Numbered from the stretch's first letter, positions 1-7,789 are shown. The stretch: 46,406 nt of DNA from an uncultured Bacteroidota bacterium (GCA_903927505.1 CAIYNF010000089.1:1-46406); one strand, 5' to 3'. The notes: generated by a model from the sequence alone, not told the origin. Program-made: numbers and translations.

Positions 1-806
1 ATCCTAAAAAAACGGAAAAACTTTCTTGGAATCAAACCTATAACCAAAGGGGAAATATTGTAAGTTTTACAAGTGCTAGAAGCAAATACCAAACTATTTA
101 CCAGTGGCACAACGATTCTCTTTTAAGCGCTTCAATTAAACTCAAAAACCTTGACACTGCTTGGTATAACCTATATCAATACAATGCCGACCACAAATTA
201 TTGTCTTACGAATATTTCAAAAAAAACAGTCATACCTGCAATTGGAAAACTACCTATGCCTACAATGCAAGCGGTTTAAAAATCAAAGAAATTGCGTTTG
301 GTAAAAACGGAAAGTTTCTGAGCAAAATTGAATACGATTATTATGAGGATGGGCAGAAAAAAGAAACACGCATTTTCGATAAAAAAGAAAAACTTGTAAA
401 AATATACAGCTATGCCTGTGAGGCAAAAGGTGCCATTTTAGCACCTAAAGCAGAAAAGCTCAACTATTGTTTAATAAAAAATAAAAATGAGGATGGTAGT
501 TTTTACGAGGTGATAGAAACGCATCTGAATGGAAAAATTAAACGTCAGATCTACAGCTATTCACCCGACTCCAACATGGTAAAATACGAACTGTTTAAGC
601 CAAATGGACAGTTGCGTTACAGCGCCAAATATACCCACAACAAAAAAGGCAAAACCACCTCCTACGCCCATTTTAATAGAAGAGGTTTTATTAAATATAG
701 TTTGCACTACACCTATTTTGAAAATGGTTTATTGCAAAACGAACACCGTTACAACCGCAGAAACAAATTGGTTTTTACCAATAGGTACAATTATTTATTT
801 TATTAG
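1..806 (+). CDS. Repeat-rich protein of the YwqK/RHS-like type, 5' end missing
   Basis: The reading frame is open from the first complete codon at base 3 to the TAG at 804-806, so the gene starts left of the window. A TTG at 201 could serve as a start, but the upstream codons read as normal protein (aromatic and Asn/Lys rich) and have no stop. The visible part repeats a loose 20-25 residue pattern of the form Y-x-Y-x-x-x-G-x-x-x-x-E/K, as in YYEDGQ, HLNGK, KPNGQ, YFENG. This is the pattern of YwqK-type MORN-like repeats and of degenerate RHS beta-repeats. No catalytic motif or membrane segment is visible in the fragment. Function is not assignable. A secreted or surface repeat protein is likely. 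Confidence 0.6.
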   Translation, partial: PKKTEKLSWNQTYNQRGNIVSFTSARSKYQTIYQWHNDSLLSASIKLKNLDTAWYNLYQYNADHKLLSYEYFKKNSHTCNWKTTYAYNASGLKIKEIAFGKNGKFLSKIEYDYYEDGQKKETRIFDKKEKLVKIYSYACEAKGAILAPKAEKLNYCLIKNKNEDGSFYEVIETHLNGKIKRQIYSYSPDSNMVKYELFKPNGQLRYSAKYTHNKKGKTTSYAHFNRRGFIKYSLHYTYFENGLLQNEHRYNRRNKLVFTNRYNYLFY

Positions 807-939
807 TAATAATCCTAAATAAAATCTCATAATTAGGAAAATCCACCTTTCGCCTATACCATAAAGGTTAAAACAATTTAACCCAATTCATATTCGCTTT
901 TCTACTTATAGGAAGATTTTGTAGCGACCAAACTGACTA

Positions 940-972
940 ATAATTTAGCGTACGCAAGCTACCCTAAATTAT
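940..972 (+). promoter_or_regulatory. Hairpin covering the transposase start codon
   Basis: ATAATTTAG (940-948) is the exact reverse complement of CTAAATTAT (964-972). The right arm takes in the first two bases of the ATG at 971. The 15-base loop starts with a second small palindrome, GCGTACGC (948-955, sharing one base with the stem). Hiding the start codon in a stem is a known way of limiting transposase synthesis in IS200-type elements. That this happens here is inferred from position only. Confidence 0.45.
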
Positions 973-1456
973 GAAAAACAGAAAACTGAACCGATTGCCC
1001 GATTTTGATTATTCAAGAGAAAGATCCTACTTCATCACCTTTAACACGCAAAACAGGGTGAAATACTTCGGGGAAATTTCCAAGCAAGAAATGGTTTTGA
1101 ATCCAACTGGTCAAATTGTTTTTGAACAATGGCAATGGCTGCTTAATCAATATCCCTATTTAAGCGCAGATTCATTTGTTATTATGCCCGAACACTTTCA
1201 TGCTATCATGAGCATCAAAACCTCCTTTAACAAGAAAAAAGATGAGGGTGTAAATCATCCAAAAATAAAATCTATATCCGAATTGGTGGGTGCCTTCAAA
1301 ACCACCTCTTCAAAAAGAATTCGATTGGAAACAAATCCAAACTTCTCATGGCAACGCTCATTTCACGATAAAATCATACAAACTCCCCTCGAATACGAAA
1401 ACATAAAACGATATATACAAAACAACCCTGCATCTTATGGGGACCATCATGGGTAA
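971..1456 (+). CDS. REP-associated tyrosine transposase (RAYT, Y1/HUH family)
   Basis: This 161-residue protein has the core of the Y1 transposase superfamily, which nicks and joins single-stranded DNA through a 5'-phosphotyrosine. The metal-binding HUH motif is HFH at residues 75-77, within MPEHFHAIM. The catalytic tyrosine is very likely Y148 in RYIQNNP, the position where RAYTs carry YIxxNP. The N-terminal RSYFITFNTQNR strand is also typical of RAYTs. Length fits a domesticated single-copy RAYT (about 150-190 residues) and the key residues are intact. No IS200-type end structure was recognised; instead a block of palindromes begins at the stop codon, as expected for a RAYT sitting beside its REP sequences. 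The ATG is chosen because the hairpin overlaps it and upstream codons are not protein-like. Confidence 0.85.
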   Translation: MKNRKLNRLPDFDYSRERSYFITFNTQNRVKYFGEISKQEMVLNPTGQIVFEQWQWLLNQYPYLSADSFVIMPEHFHAIMSIKTSFNKKKDEGVNHPKIKSISELVGAFKTTSSKRIRLETNPNFSWQRSFHDKIIQTPLEYENIKRYIQNNPASYGDHHG

Positions 1457-1611
1457 GGACAGGTCGCGACACAGGTAAGGACAGGTCGCGACCTGTCCCT
1501 ACGGGTGGCATGATCGGTCACGGGTGGGGACAGGTCGCGACCTGTCCCTACGGGTGGCATGATCTGTCACGGGTAAGGACAGGTCGCGACCTGTCCCTAC
1601 CCGTGACAGAT
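1457..1611. repeat. REP/BIME-like block of GC-rich palindromes
   Basis: The 20-base palindrome GGACAGGTCGCGACCTGTCC occurs three times (1479-1498, 1529-1548 on a slightly extended core from 1527, 1577-1596), spaced about 49 bases apart. A fourth copy with only its left half intact lies at 1457-1470, directly after the transposase stop. The spacer is also conserved (ACGGGTGGCATGATC, then GTCACGGGT). The last copy sits inside a larger inverted repeat, 1562-1611, with 25-base arms differing at one position. The block is far more GC-rich than its surroundings. Being next to a RAYT, it is best read as that protein's REP substrate. Reading frames across it are by-products of the palindromes. Confidence 0.8.
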
Positions 1612-1632
1612 GCGGCGCGACCGATGCGATGC

Positions 1633-1671
1633 GGCGGTTGTTGGCATGGCATCGCCATGCCAACAACCGCC
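1633..1671. repeat. Perfect 18-bp inverted repeat with 3-base loop
   Basis: The left arm 1633-1650 (GGCGGTTGTTGGCATGGC) and right arm 1654-1671 are exact reverse complements around ATC. The sequence differs from the REP palindrome just upstream. It ends two bases before the -33 box of the next gene. It could end transcription of the transposase, although only TTTT follows, or be a second kind of REP unit. Confidence 0.6.
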
Positions 1672-1672
1672 T

Positions 1673-1703
1673 TTTGGAAAATCTGCCCATATCTTTACCT
1701 TTG
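1673..1703 (+). promoter_or_regulatory. Bacteroidota sigma-A promoter of the serine hydrolase gene
   Basis: TTTG at 1673-1676, a 19-base spacer, then TACCTTTG at 1696-1703 match the Bacteroidota consensus TTTG-N19-TAnnTTTG exactly. Transcription should begin near 1709, about 12 bases before the ATG. Confidence 0.6.
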
Positions 1704-1720
1704 GGTAAACACCATGTGAA

Positions 1721-2875
1721 ATGCGCAAAATATTTATCGTCATTCTTCTTCTTTTTATTGGAATAATTGCAGCCATTCAATTTAGCGGAAACCAACATGT
1801 TTACCGTACCATTGCCATGACCATCTTTAGAGGAAAAATGGGACCAGACATTGATGAATTAAATGATTTCCCAAGCAGGGTTATTTCCAATGCAAAACCA
1901 GAACCTTGGCCAATGGCAAGCCTTTACGGCAAAATAAAGCCCGCAAACACCTATTTAGAAAAAGCATTGGCCTACCAAAGTACCGCCTTGCTTGTGATTC
2001 AAAACGACAGTATTTTATACGAACAATATTTTAATGGGTATGAGGCAAAAACAGTGAGCAATTCTTTTTCGATGGCAAAAAGTTTTACAGCACTCTTAAT
2101 TGGTTGCGCATTAAAAGATGGTTATATTAAAAGTTTAGACGAAGCCGTTGCCAAATATGTTCCTGAATATAGTGTTGAACCCTACAACAAAATAACCATA
2201 AGGCATTTATTGATGATGAGCTCGGGTTTAGATTTTAAAGAAAGTTATGGCAGCTTATTTGGTTGGCCAGCCAAAGCCTATTACGGAACAGATGTAAATG
2301 CCACTGTTATGAATGCCCCTAAACTTAATGAGCCCGGCACTATATTTGAATACAAAGGTGGCGATTCGCAATTATTAGGAATGATTCTTAAAAAGGCAAC
2401 AGGTAAAGATGTTGCCACTTATGCTGCAGAACGCTTATGGCAAAAAATAGGTGCAGAAAACAATGCTTATTGGAGTTTAGACAAAGAAGAGGGAATGGAA
2501 AAAGTGAGCTGCTGTTATTATGCCAGCGCCCGTGATTTTGCGCGATTTGGTAAATTGGCCATGCAATTTGGAAAATGGAATAATGAACAACTCATTGACA
2601 GCAGTTTTATAGCCCAAAGTATTGTGGCAGCGCCTATCAAAACAAAAGAAGGAAAAGCAAATACACAATATGCTTACCAGTGGTGGGTGCTGAATTATAA
2701 AGACAATTCTATTTTTTACGCACGCGGCATTTTGGGCCAATATATTTTTTGCATCCCAGAAAAAAACATGATTGTGGTGCGCCTTGGACATAAACGCGCC
2801 GAGAAAAATGGAGATGAACTCCCTTCAGATATTTATGATTATTTAGATATGGGCTTATCTATGTGCAAGAATTAA
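1721..2875 (+). CDS. Serine hydrolase, beta-lactamase class C / EstB family, membrane-anchored
   Basis: This 384-residue protein starts with a hydrophobic segment (about 5-21) that could be a signal peptide or anchor. The class C beta-lactamase / penicillin-binding-protein fold is shown by the nucleophile motif SMAK (S117-K120) in SNSFSMAKSFTALLIG. RHLLMMSSGLDF follows at 161-172, a hallmark of this family. At the usual YxN position it has YKG (Y211), so the third residue is changed. Members include esterases, D-aminopeptidases and 6-aminohexanoate-dimer hydrolases; the substrate here is unknown and antibiotic hydrolysis should not be assumed. Its stop codon overlaps the stop of the opposing gene. 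Confidence 0.8.
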   Translation: MRKIFIVILLLFIGIIAAIQFSGNQHVYRTIAMTIFRGKMGPDIDELNDFPSRVISNAKPEPWPMASLYGKIKPANTYLEKALAYQSTALLVIQNDSILYEQYFNGYEAKTVSNSFSMAKSFTALLIGCALKDGYIKSLDEAVAKYVPEYSVEPYNKITIRHLLMMSSGLDFKESYGSLFGWPAKAYYGTDVNATVMNAPKLNEPGTIFEYKGGDSQLLGMILKKATGKDVATYAAERLWQKIGAENNAYWSLDKEEGMEKVSCCYYASARDFARFGKLAMQFGKWNNEQLIDSSFIAQSIVAAPIKTKEGKANTQYAYQWWVLNYKDNSIFYARGILGQYIFCIPEKNMIVVRLGHKRAEKNGDELPSDIYDYLDMGLSMCKN

Positions 2876-3297
2876 TCGCGCACATCCACCAGGTATTCTA
2901 TATTTTCTGGCGAAGGACCTGTAATTTTTACCAGCCCTTTTTTATTGTTACGGGTTACAATTACCAAACCCTCTTTTGCCGTTCCAATATAATCGTAAAT
3001 GGGGTCTAGTAAAATTTCACCTGCTTCGTTGATAAGGCCTAATTTACCAAGGTTTTCAACGCGTGCCATGCCTTTTTCAAAAGGATAAACTTGATCGAAT
3101 TCTGGCTTAATAATTTCCTCGCCTTGCATATCTATATACCCCATTTTGCCATTCTTAATTACTTTGGCACGACCATTTTTAAAAGGGTATATAACATCAT
3201 AACCTTTTAACATTTTACCCCCTACTCTTTTCTGTGCAAAAAGGTCGGTATGAAAAAAACAAAATATAGCTGCAATTAATACGATTACTCTCATCAT
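2872..3297 (-). CDS. Secreted WG-repeat protein
   Basis: This 141-residue protein has a clear signal peptide (cleavage probably after LFA near residue 21). Three WG-type repeats follow, each with the pattern G-x-M/L-G-x-I/V-x-x-x-G-E (GKMGYIDMQGEE, GKLGLINEAGEI, KKGLV). WG repeats are common in exported Bacteroidota proteins and are thought to mediate binding; none gives a defined enzymatic role. There are two possible starts, 3297 and 3294. A -7-like box TAAATTCG (3308-3301 on this strand) ends only four bases upstream, so the transcript may be nearly leaderless. The gene converges on, and overlaps by 4 bases, the serine hydrolase. Confidence 0.75.
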   Translation of the reverse strand: MMRVIVLIAAIFCFFHTDLFAQKRVGGKMLKGYDVIYPFKNGRAKVIKNGKMGYIDMQGEEIIKPEFDQVYPFEKGMARVENLGKLGLINEAGEILLDPIYDYIGTAKEGLVIVTRNNKKGLVKITGPSPENIEYLVDVRD

Positions 3298-3403
3298 CGG
3301 CGAATTTAATTTATTTACCCTAAAAACAAAGTCTAAGATACATATTTGTAATTTTCAATTGCATTTTTTTTATTAAGTTCTAATTTTATAGTAATATTAT
3401 AAC

Positions 3404-3943
3404 ATGGAATCATACAGAAAAACAGCGGCTTGGGCATTGGCATTGAGAGGAATACTGTTTTTGGCATTTGGAATTTTAAGTATTTTTAATGCCTCTATCG
3501 AATCGGCCATTTCTGACTTGGCTTGGCTATTTCTAATTATTGGCTGTATCTATTTTCTTCTTTCATTTTTTTACAGAAAAACCCTCAAAGCATGGTGGCT
3601 TGGACTTATTTGGGGTGTCGTTGATTTATTTATTGGCGGCTATATGCTTTTAAATATTTTGGAATCAAGCCTCATTTTAAGTCAGCTTATGGGCATTTTT
3701 GCCTTGCTTATGGGAATATCCATATTGGTTGTCGGAATTTTCATGCAGCCATACCGCATAGTATTGCTCATCAATTCCACAGTGTCCATTTCATTTGGTA
3801 TTGTTTTAATGCGTGCCAATCCCAATATCATTCAGTCAAATTTTCTAATAGGCCTATATAGTCTTTTATTAGGCGCATTCATTTTGTATGTTGCCTACTT
3901 AATTTATATCTATAAAAAATCGGTTCGAACCGAACCCCAATAA
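3404..3943 (+). CDS. HdeD/DUF308-like membrane protein
   Basis: This 179-residue protein is almost entirely hydrophobic, with about six membrane segments in pairs. The opening ALRGILFLAFGILSI and later GLIWGVVDLFIGGYML and INSTVSISFGIVLM show the internal repeat of the DUF308 (HdeD-like) family. HdeD in E. coli is linked to acid resistance, but most relatives have no known function. The next gene, an alkane hydroxylase, begins 15 bases downstream, so the two are probably cotranscribed. Its last codons contain one of the GGTTCGAACC palindromes. Confidence 0.65.
   Translation: MESYRKTAAWALALRGILFLAFGILSIFNASIESAISDLAWLFLIIGCIYFLLSFFYRKTLKAWWLGLIWGVVDLFIGGYMLLNILESSLILSQLMGIFALLMGISILVVGIFMQPYRIVLLINSTVSISFGIVLMRANPNIIQSNFLIGLYSLLLGAFILYVAYLIYIYKKSVRTEPQ
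3922..3931. repeat. Iterated palindrome GGTTCGAACC (first of seven copies)
   Basis: Exact copies lie at 3922-3931, 4119-4128, 13286-13295, 15025-15034, 17581-17590, 32086-32095 and 40014-40023. One-mismatch copies lie at 16664, 25357 and 32615. Five exact copies are inside genes, where they encode VRT or GSNQ depending on frame, and two are intergenic. At roughly 36% GC fewer than 0.1 copies are expected in this window. None is in a tRNA gene. Confidence 0.7.
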
Positions 3944-3958
3944 ACCAAATTTTAATTT

Positions 3959-4981
3959 ATGCTCACAGGAAAAGCAAGAAACTACCTTTATTTATTAAGT
4001 CTTACGCCAGCTTTATTTTGCATTTATGGCAATTTACATGGGGGAATTTTTACTTTAGGAAACACCATTTATTCATTGGGATTTTTGGGTGCTATAGAAT
4101 GGTTCACCAAACCTATCGGTTCGAACCAAGCCAGTGCGAAAGACGATTACTTTCCGCAATTGGTTTTATTGCTACACCTCCCCTTTCAAATACTTAATAC
4201 TGGAACTTTTATTTATGGCATTCAAAGTGGCATAATTGAAGGAAATTGGATTTACGCAGCAAGTCTCAGCACAGCCGTAAACTCAGGCTCTTCGGCAATT
4301 ATTGTGGCACATGAATTTATACATAGAAAAGCAAAACTGGAACAATTTTTTGGCAGGTTTTTGTTATTCAGTACGGGCAATATGTATTTTTTTATTGACC
4401 ATTTAAGGGTGCACCACAAATGGGTTGGCACAGAAAAAGACCATGCCACTGCGCGCAAGGGAGAAAGTTTATATGCCTTCTTTTTTCGTTCTTCACTTGG
4501 ACAATTTTTAGGCGCCATTAAACTAGAAAACGCACGCCTTAAAACAGAAGGCAAAAGCAATTGGGGAATGAATCATTATGTATACCGCCAGTTACTTTTA
4601 CATGCGGCATTAGATACTTGTCTATTTCAATATGGCGGATGGGTATTAGTAGCAGCATGGTTCTTGCATTGCATTATTGCCAACTTCCTTTTAGAATACG
4701 TAAATTATGTGCAACATTATGGCTTGCAAAGAGCAGAAAATACGCGTGTAACAGAAATCCATAGCTGGGACAGTGATAGCTTTGTAAGCCGTTTTGTAAT
4801 GGTAGATTTAAGCCGGCATGCAGACCATCATTATTATGCGTCTAAACCCTACCATACTTTGAGCAATTATGAGAACAGTCCAAAAATGCCTAGTGGTTAT
4901 GCTGGATTATTTTTTATAGCCGCCATACCACCACTTTGGAAAAATGTAATTGGAGGAAGGCTTACAGCTGCTGGATTCTAG
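3959..4981 (+). CDS. alkB: Alkane 1-monooxygenase-like membrane di-iron hydroxylase
   Basis: This 340-residue membrane protein carries the full histidine set of AlkB-type hydroxylases: HEFIH (118-122), HLRVHH (148-153), NYVQHYG (249-255) and HADHH (287-291). These ligands hold two irons that insert oxygen at the terminal carbon of alkanes, giving 1-alkanols. Hydrophobic segments at about 10-50, 65-115, 135-147 and 220-245 fit the family topology. No rubredoxin or rubredoxin reductase gene lies in the window, so electron donors must be elsewhere, and the true substrate (alkane, fatty acid or other) is open. It is probably cotranscribed with the HdeD-like gene. The ATG at 3959 is the first in frame. 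Confidence 0.85.
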   Translation: MLTGKARNYLYLLSLTPALFCIYGNLHGGIFTLGNTIYSLGFLGAIEWFTKPIGSNQASAKDDYFPQLVLLLHLPFQILNTGTFIYGIQSGIIEGNWIYAASLSTAVNSGSSAIIVAHEFIHRKAKLEQFFGRFLLFSTGNMYFFIDHLRVHHKWVGTEKDHATARKGESLYAFFFRSSLGQFLGAIKLENARLKTEGKSNWGMNHYVYRQLLLHAALDTCLFQYGGWVLVAAWFLHCIIANFLLEYVNYVQHYGLQRAENTRVTEIHSWDSDSFVSRFVMVDLSRHADHHYYASKPYHTLSNYENSPKMPSGYAGLFFIAAIPPLWKNVIGGRLTAAGF

Positions 4982-5089
4982 TTGGTGCAACAAGCTGTTG
5001 GCAAGTAACAACTGGCTGCTAACTTCTTGCGGTATGTTTTTGCATACCAATCTCACCTAAATTTCGTTAGTAAATTTTATTCCCTCCAA

Positions 5090-6334
5090 ATGAAAAATGA
5101 AATTGTAAATCATATTGACCAACCAAAGGTGCTTGAGAAAATGTACCAAGACAATAAGGTTAATTTTAAGAAGGAATTCAATGTAGTTTATCCTGAAATT
5201 GAAAACAACCCCATAGCCATGGTTTGGCATGAAAGACTCAATTATGAAAACAACGAGATTTCATGGGGATCACCAAAGGAATTAAGCTTTGTAATTATCG
5301 CATCCTTATTGGCAGGTTTTATAGCCAAAATTCCAGAACCCTTAGGACTTAAACCCGAATATTTTTATCCAAGAAACATTGGTTTCATCATCTTCCCAAT
5401 CTTAAGTGCCTATTTTGCTTGGAAAAACCAGCTTCCAACTAATAAAATTAGATCGCTTGCTTTGGCAAGTTTGGCAGCTGTTATCTATATAAATATCCTT
5501 CCCAATAATACAGAAAGTGATACCCTCCTTTTGTCTTGCATTCATTTGCCATTATTCCTTTGGTCGATTTTAGGCTTTACATTTATTAGCAAAAATATTT
5601 ATGCTGTAAAAAACCGCTTAGACTTCCTTAGGTACAATGGCGATTTAGTGGTAATTACCATACTTATTCTCCTGGCAGGTGGACTACTAACAGGCATCAC
5701 CATTGGCTTATTTACGCTAATAGGCTTTGATATTAGCAATTTTTATTTTGAATATATTGTGGTTTTTGGACTTGCAGCATCACCCATTGTTGGCACCTAC
5801 GTGGTACAAACCAATCCGCAATTGGTCAATAAGGTTTCACCCGTTATTGCCAAAATATTTACGCCGCTGGTATTAATCACTTTGGTTATTTACCTATTGG
5901 CCATTATGGTTTCGGGAAAAGACCCTTACAAAGACAGAGAATTTCTGATGCTATTCAATGCCTTGCTTTTGGGAGTAATGGCTATCATATTATTTTCAAT
6001 TGCTGAAACAGCAAGATCGGCAAAAAGTAAGTTAACATTCAATATGCTTTTTTTACTTTCGGTGTTAACCATTATTGTAAATTCAATCGCACTTTCGGCC
6101 ATATTATTTAGAATTTCGGAATGGGGAATTAGTCCGAACCGACTGGCTGTTTTAGGCGGAAATATATTAATATTAATTAATTTAATATTGGTTTCAATAA
6201 ACCTTTTTAAAGCCACTAAAAACGCCGAGAAAATTGAATTGGTTGAAAATTCTATTGCAACATTTCTCCCCTTCTATTCAGCCTGGACCATTATTGTAAC
6301 TTTTATTTTCCCCTTCGCGTTTGGCTTTAAATGA
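5090..6334 (+). CDS. Polytopic membrane protein, DUF4153-like
   Basis: From the ATG at 5090 this is a 414-residue protein. An upstream ATG at 5027 is possible, but the extra 21 residues look unlike protein and start in degenerate intergenic repeat sequence. A soluble N-terminal part of about 65 residues (MKNEIVNHIDQPKVLEKMYQ) is followed by some ten membrane segments. The pattern FRISEWGISPNRLAVLGGNILILINL near the C-terminus resembles the DUF4153 family, known mainly from conserved membrane proteins of Bacteroidota and Firmicutes. No active-site motif is visible and no function can be given. Confidence 0.65.
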   Translation: MKNEIVNHIDQPKVLEKMYQDNKVNFKKEFNVVYPEIENNPIAMVWHERLNYENNEISWGSPKELSFVIIASLLAGFIAKIPEPLGLKPEYFYPRNIGFIIFPILSAYFAWKNQLPTNKIRSLALASLAAVIYINILPNNTESDTLLLSCIHLPLFLWSILGFTFISKNIYAVKNRLDFLRYNGDLVVITILILLAGGLLTGITIGLFTLIGFDISNFYFEYIVVFGLAASPIVGTYVVQTNPQLVNKVSPVIAKIFTPLVLITLVIYLLAIMVSGKDPYKDREFLMLFNALLLGVMAIILFSIAETARSAKSKLTFNMLFLLSVLTIIVNSIALSAILFRISEWGISPNRLAVLGGNILILINLILVSINLFKATKNAEKIELVENSIATFLPFYSAWTIIVTFIFPFAFGFK

Positions 6335-6371
6335 TTACATGTCCATTTTTAAGATTTATTTAAATATTTTA

Positions 6372-6399
6372 CACGTATAATAATTTATATTTGCACGTA
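6372..6399 (+). promoter_or_regulatory. Promoter and candidate operator of the antitoxin/toxin pair
   Basis: TATATTTG at 6386-6393 fits the -7 box and would start transcription near 6399, about 13 bases before the antitoxin ATG. CACGTA occurs on both sides of it (6372-6377 and 6394-6399), 22 bases apart, about two helical turns. This is the arrangement expected for autoregulation by a ribbon-helix-helix antitoxin. No clear -33 box is seen. Confidence 0.4.
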
Positions 6400-6412
6400 C
6401 AAATAATACCTC

Positions 6413-6658
6413 ATGGATACTAAACTAACCTTAAAATTAGATGATTCAATTATTAAGCAGGCAAAAAATTATGCCAAACAAAAGGACACAAGTCTTTCAA
6501 AATTAATTGAATCCTACCTTGGCAAATTGGTTACGCCTATGAATGAAGAGGCCATAACACCACTGGTTAAAAGTTTATCTGGGGTAATAGAACTACCAAA
6601 AAAATTAGAACAGAAAAAAGATTACAAAAAACATATCTTAAACAAATACGGCAAGTAA
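6413..6658 (+). CDS. Antitoxin, DUF6364-like (ribbon-helix-helix)
   Basis: This 81-residue protein opens with MDTKLTLKLDDSIIKQAKNY, the beta-strand and first helix of a ribbon-helix-helix DNA-binding domain, followed by a second helix KDTSLSKLIESYL. The lysine-rich C-terminal half (about 45-81) would be the toxin-binding tail. This arrangement is that of DUF6364-family antitoxins. The stop codon is followed after one base by the start of the PIN toxin gene, so the two are translated together. It should neutralise the toxin and repress the shared promoter. Confidence 0.75.
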   Translation: MDTKLTLKLDDSIIKQAKNYAKQKDTSLSKLIESYLGKLVTPMNEEAITPLVKSLSGVIELPKKLEQKKDYKKHILNKYGK

Positions 6659-6659
6659 A

Positions 6660-7079
6660 ATGGAGAAAGTATTTGTGGATACAGATGTGTGTATTGATTT
6701 ATTGTCGGGAAGGATGCCCTTCAATAAAAATGCAGAAATTTTGTTTTCGCTAGCCGACAAAAAGAAAATTAAACTTTATGTATCCTCGCTATCTTTTTCT
6801 AATATCGATTATGTGCTGCAATCACAATATGCTGCCAGTCATTCAAGACAACTCATTGGCAAGTTTAAAACCTTAGTCAATGTTTTATCGGTAGATAGTA
6901 AAACTATTGATTTGGCAATTGCATCCAATTTTAATGATTTTGAAGATGCCATTCAATATTCTTGTGCCATTGAAAACAACCTCTCAACGCTACTAACAAG
7001 AAATATCAAAGACTACAAAAAGGCCAGCATTTCAATTTTAACACCAGAAAGCTTTTTAGCCTTAATAATTAAAAACTAA
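6660..7079 (+). CDS. PIN-domain toxin, VapC-like ribonuclease
   Basis: This 139-residue protein matches the PIN fold, whose acidic residues bind metal and cut RNA. VFVDTDVCIDLL at residues 4-15 carries the first aspartate (D7, with D9 close by). FNDFEDAIQY at 91-100 holds the central E95/D96, and LLTRNIKDYKKA at 111-122 gives the TRN motif and D118. ILTPESFLA at the end is typical of Bacteroidota PIN toxins paired with DUF6364. All key positions look intact, so the module is probably functional. The RNA target is unknown. Confidence 0.8.
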   Translation: MEKVFVDTDVCIDLLSGRMPFNKNAEILFSLADKKKIKLYVSSLSFSNIDYVLQSQYAASHSRQLIGKFKTLVNVLSVDSKTIDLAIASNFNDFEDAIQYSCAIENNLSTLLTRNIKDYKKASISILTPESFLALIIKN

Positions 7080-7135
7080 AGAAAGCTACTAATGGAAACC
7101 TGCGACCAGCAAAAGGAAACTTATTACTAGCACCA

Positions 7136-7789
7136 CTACAATACCATTTCAGGCACATCACCTTTAACCACCAAACGGCCCTCGGTTTTTTCTTGGATGT
7201 ATTCAACAGAAACGCCTGGTGCGCGTTCTAGCAAAACAAAACCCTCTGCTGTAATATCAAATACACCTAATTCGGTGACCACTTTTTTAACACAGCCCAA
7301 ACCAGTTATTGGCAGAGAACATTTCTTTAATAATTTAGATTCGCCCGCTTTGTTAACATGTTGCATGGCCACAATGATATTTTTTGCAGAGGCAACCAAA
7401 TCCATTGCGCCACCCATACCTTTCACCATTTTGCCAGGAATTTTCCAATTGGCAATATCACCATTATCTGCCACTTCCATGGCACCTAATACGGTTAAAT
7501 CAACCCTACCACTTCTAATCATTCCAAAGCTCATGGCCGAGTCAAAAAAACTTGAACCCGCAATAGTGGTAACGGTTTGTTTTCCGGCATTGATTAAATC
7601 TGCATCTACATCCTCTTCATAAGGAAAAGGACCAATGCCCAATAAGCCATTTTCAGATTGTAAAACCACTTCTATTCCTTCTGGAACGTAATTGGCAACC
7701 AAGGTTGGAATACCAATACCGAGGTTTACATAATATCCGTCTTTTAGCTCTTGAGCAATACGTTTTGCAATTCCAAATTTATCTAGCAT
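7136..7789 (-). CDS. scoB: 3-oxoacid CoA-transferase subunit B
   Basis: This 217-residue protein is the beta subunit of a succinyl-CoA:3-ketoacid (or acetoacetate) CoA-transferase, which moves CoA between succinyl-CoA and acetoacetate. GYYVNLGIGIPTLVANY (18-34) and SENGLLGIGP (45-54) are family signatures; E46 in SENG is the catalytic glutamate that forms the CoA thioester. Length is normal for subunit B. Subunit A usually sits directly upstream in the same operon, but here the upstream neighbour is malate dehydrogenase on the other strand. Its partner must be encoded elsewhere. The reaction links to the thiolase gene at 15410 (ketone-body and acetoacetyl-CoA use). Confidence 0.9.
   Translation of the reverse strand: MLDKFGIAKRIAQELKDGYYVNLGIGIPTLVANYVPEGIEVVLQSENGLLGIGPFPYEEDVDADLINAGKQTVTTIAGSSFFDSAMSFGMIRSGRVDLTVLGAMEVADNGDIANWKIPGKMVKGMGGAMDLVASAKNIIVAMQHVNKAGESKLLKKCSLPITGLGCVKKVVTELGVFDITAEGFVLLERAPGVSVEYIQEKTEGRLVVKGDVPEMVL

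Noticed and set aside
1499-1798. Reading frames on both strands through the palindrome block (1499-1798 minus, 1510-1719 plus)
   Set aside because: They arise from the GC-rich repeats, have low-complexity RDLSLPVT-type repeats and overlap the next gene's start.
1721-2875. Antibiotic-resistance beta-lactamase
   Set aside because: The YxN position is altered to YKG and the protein is membrane-anchored; the wider family is mostly esterases and peptidases.
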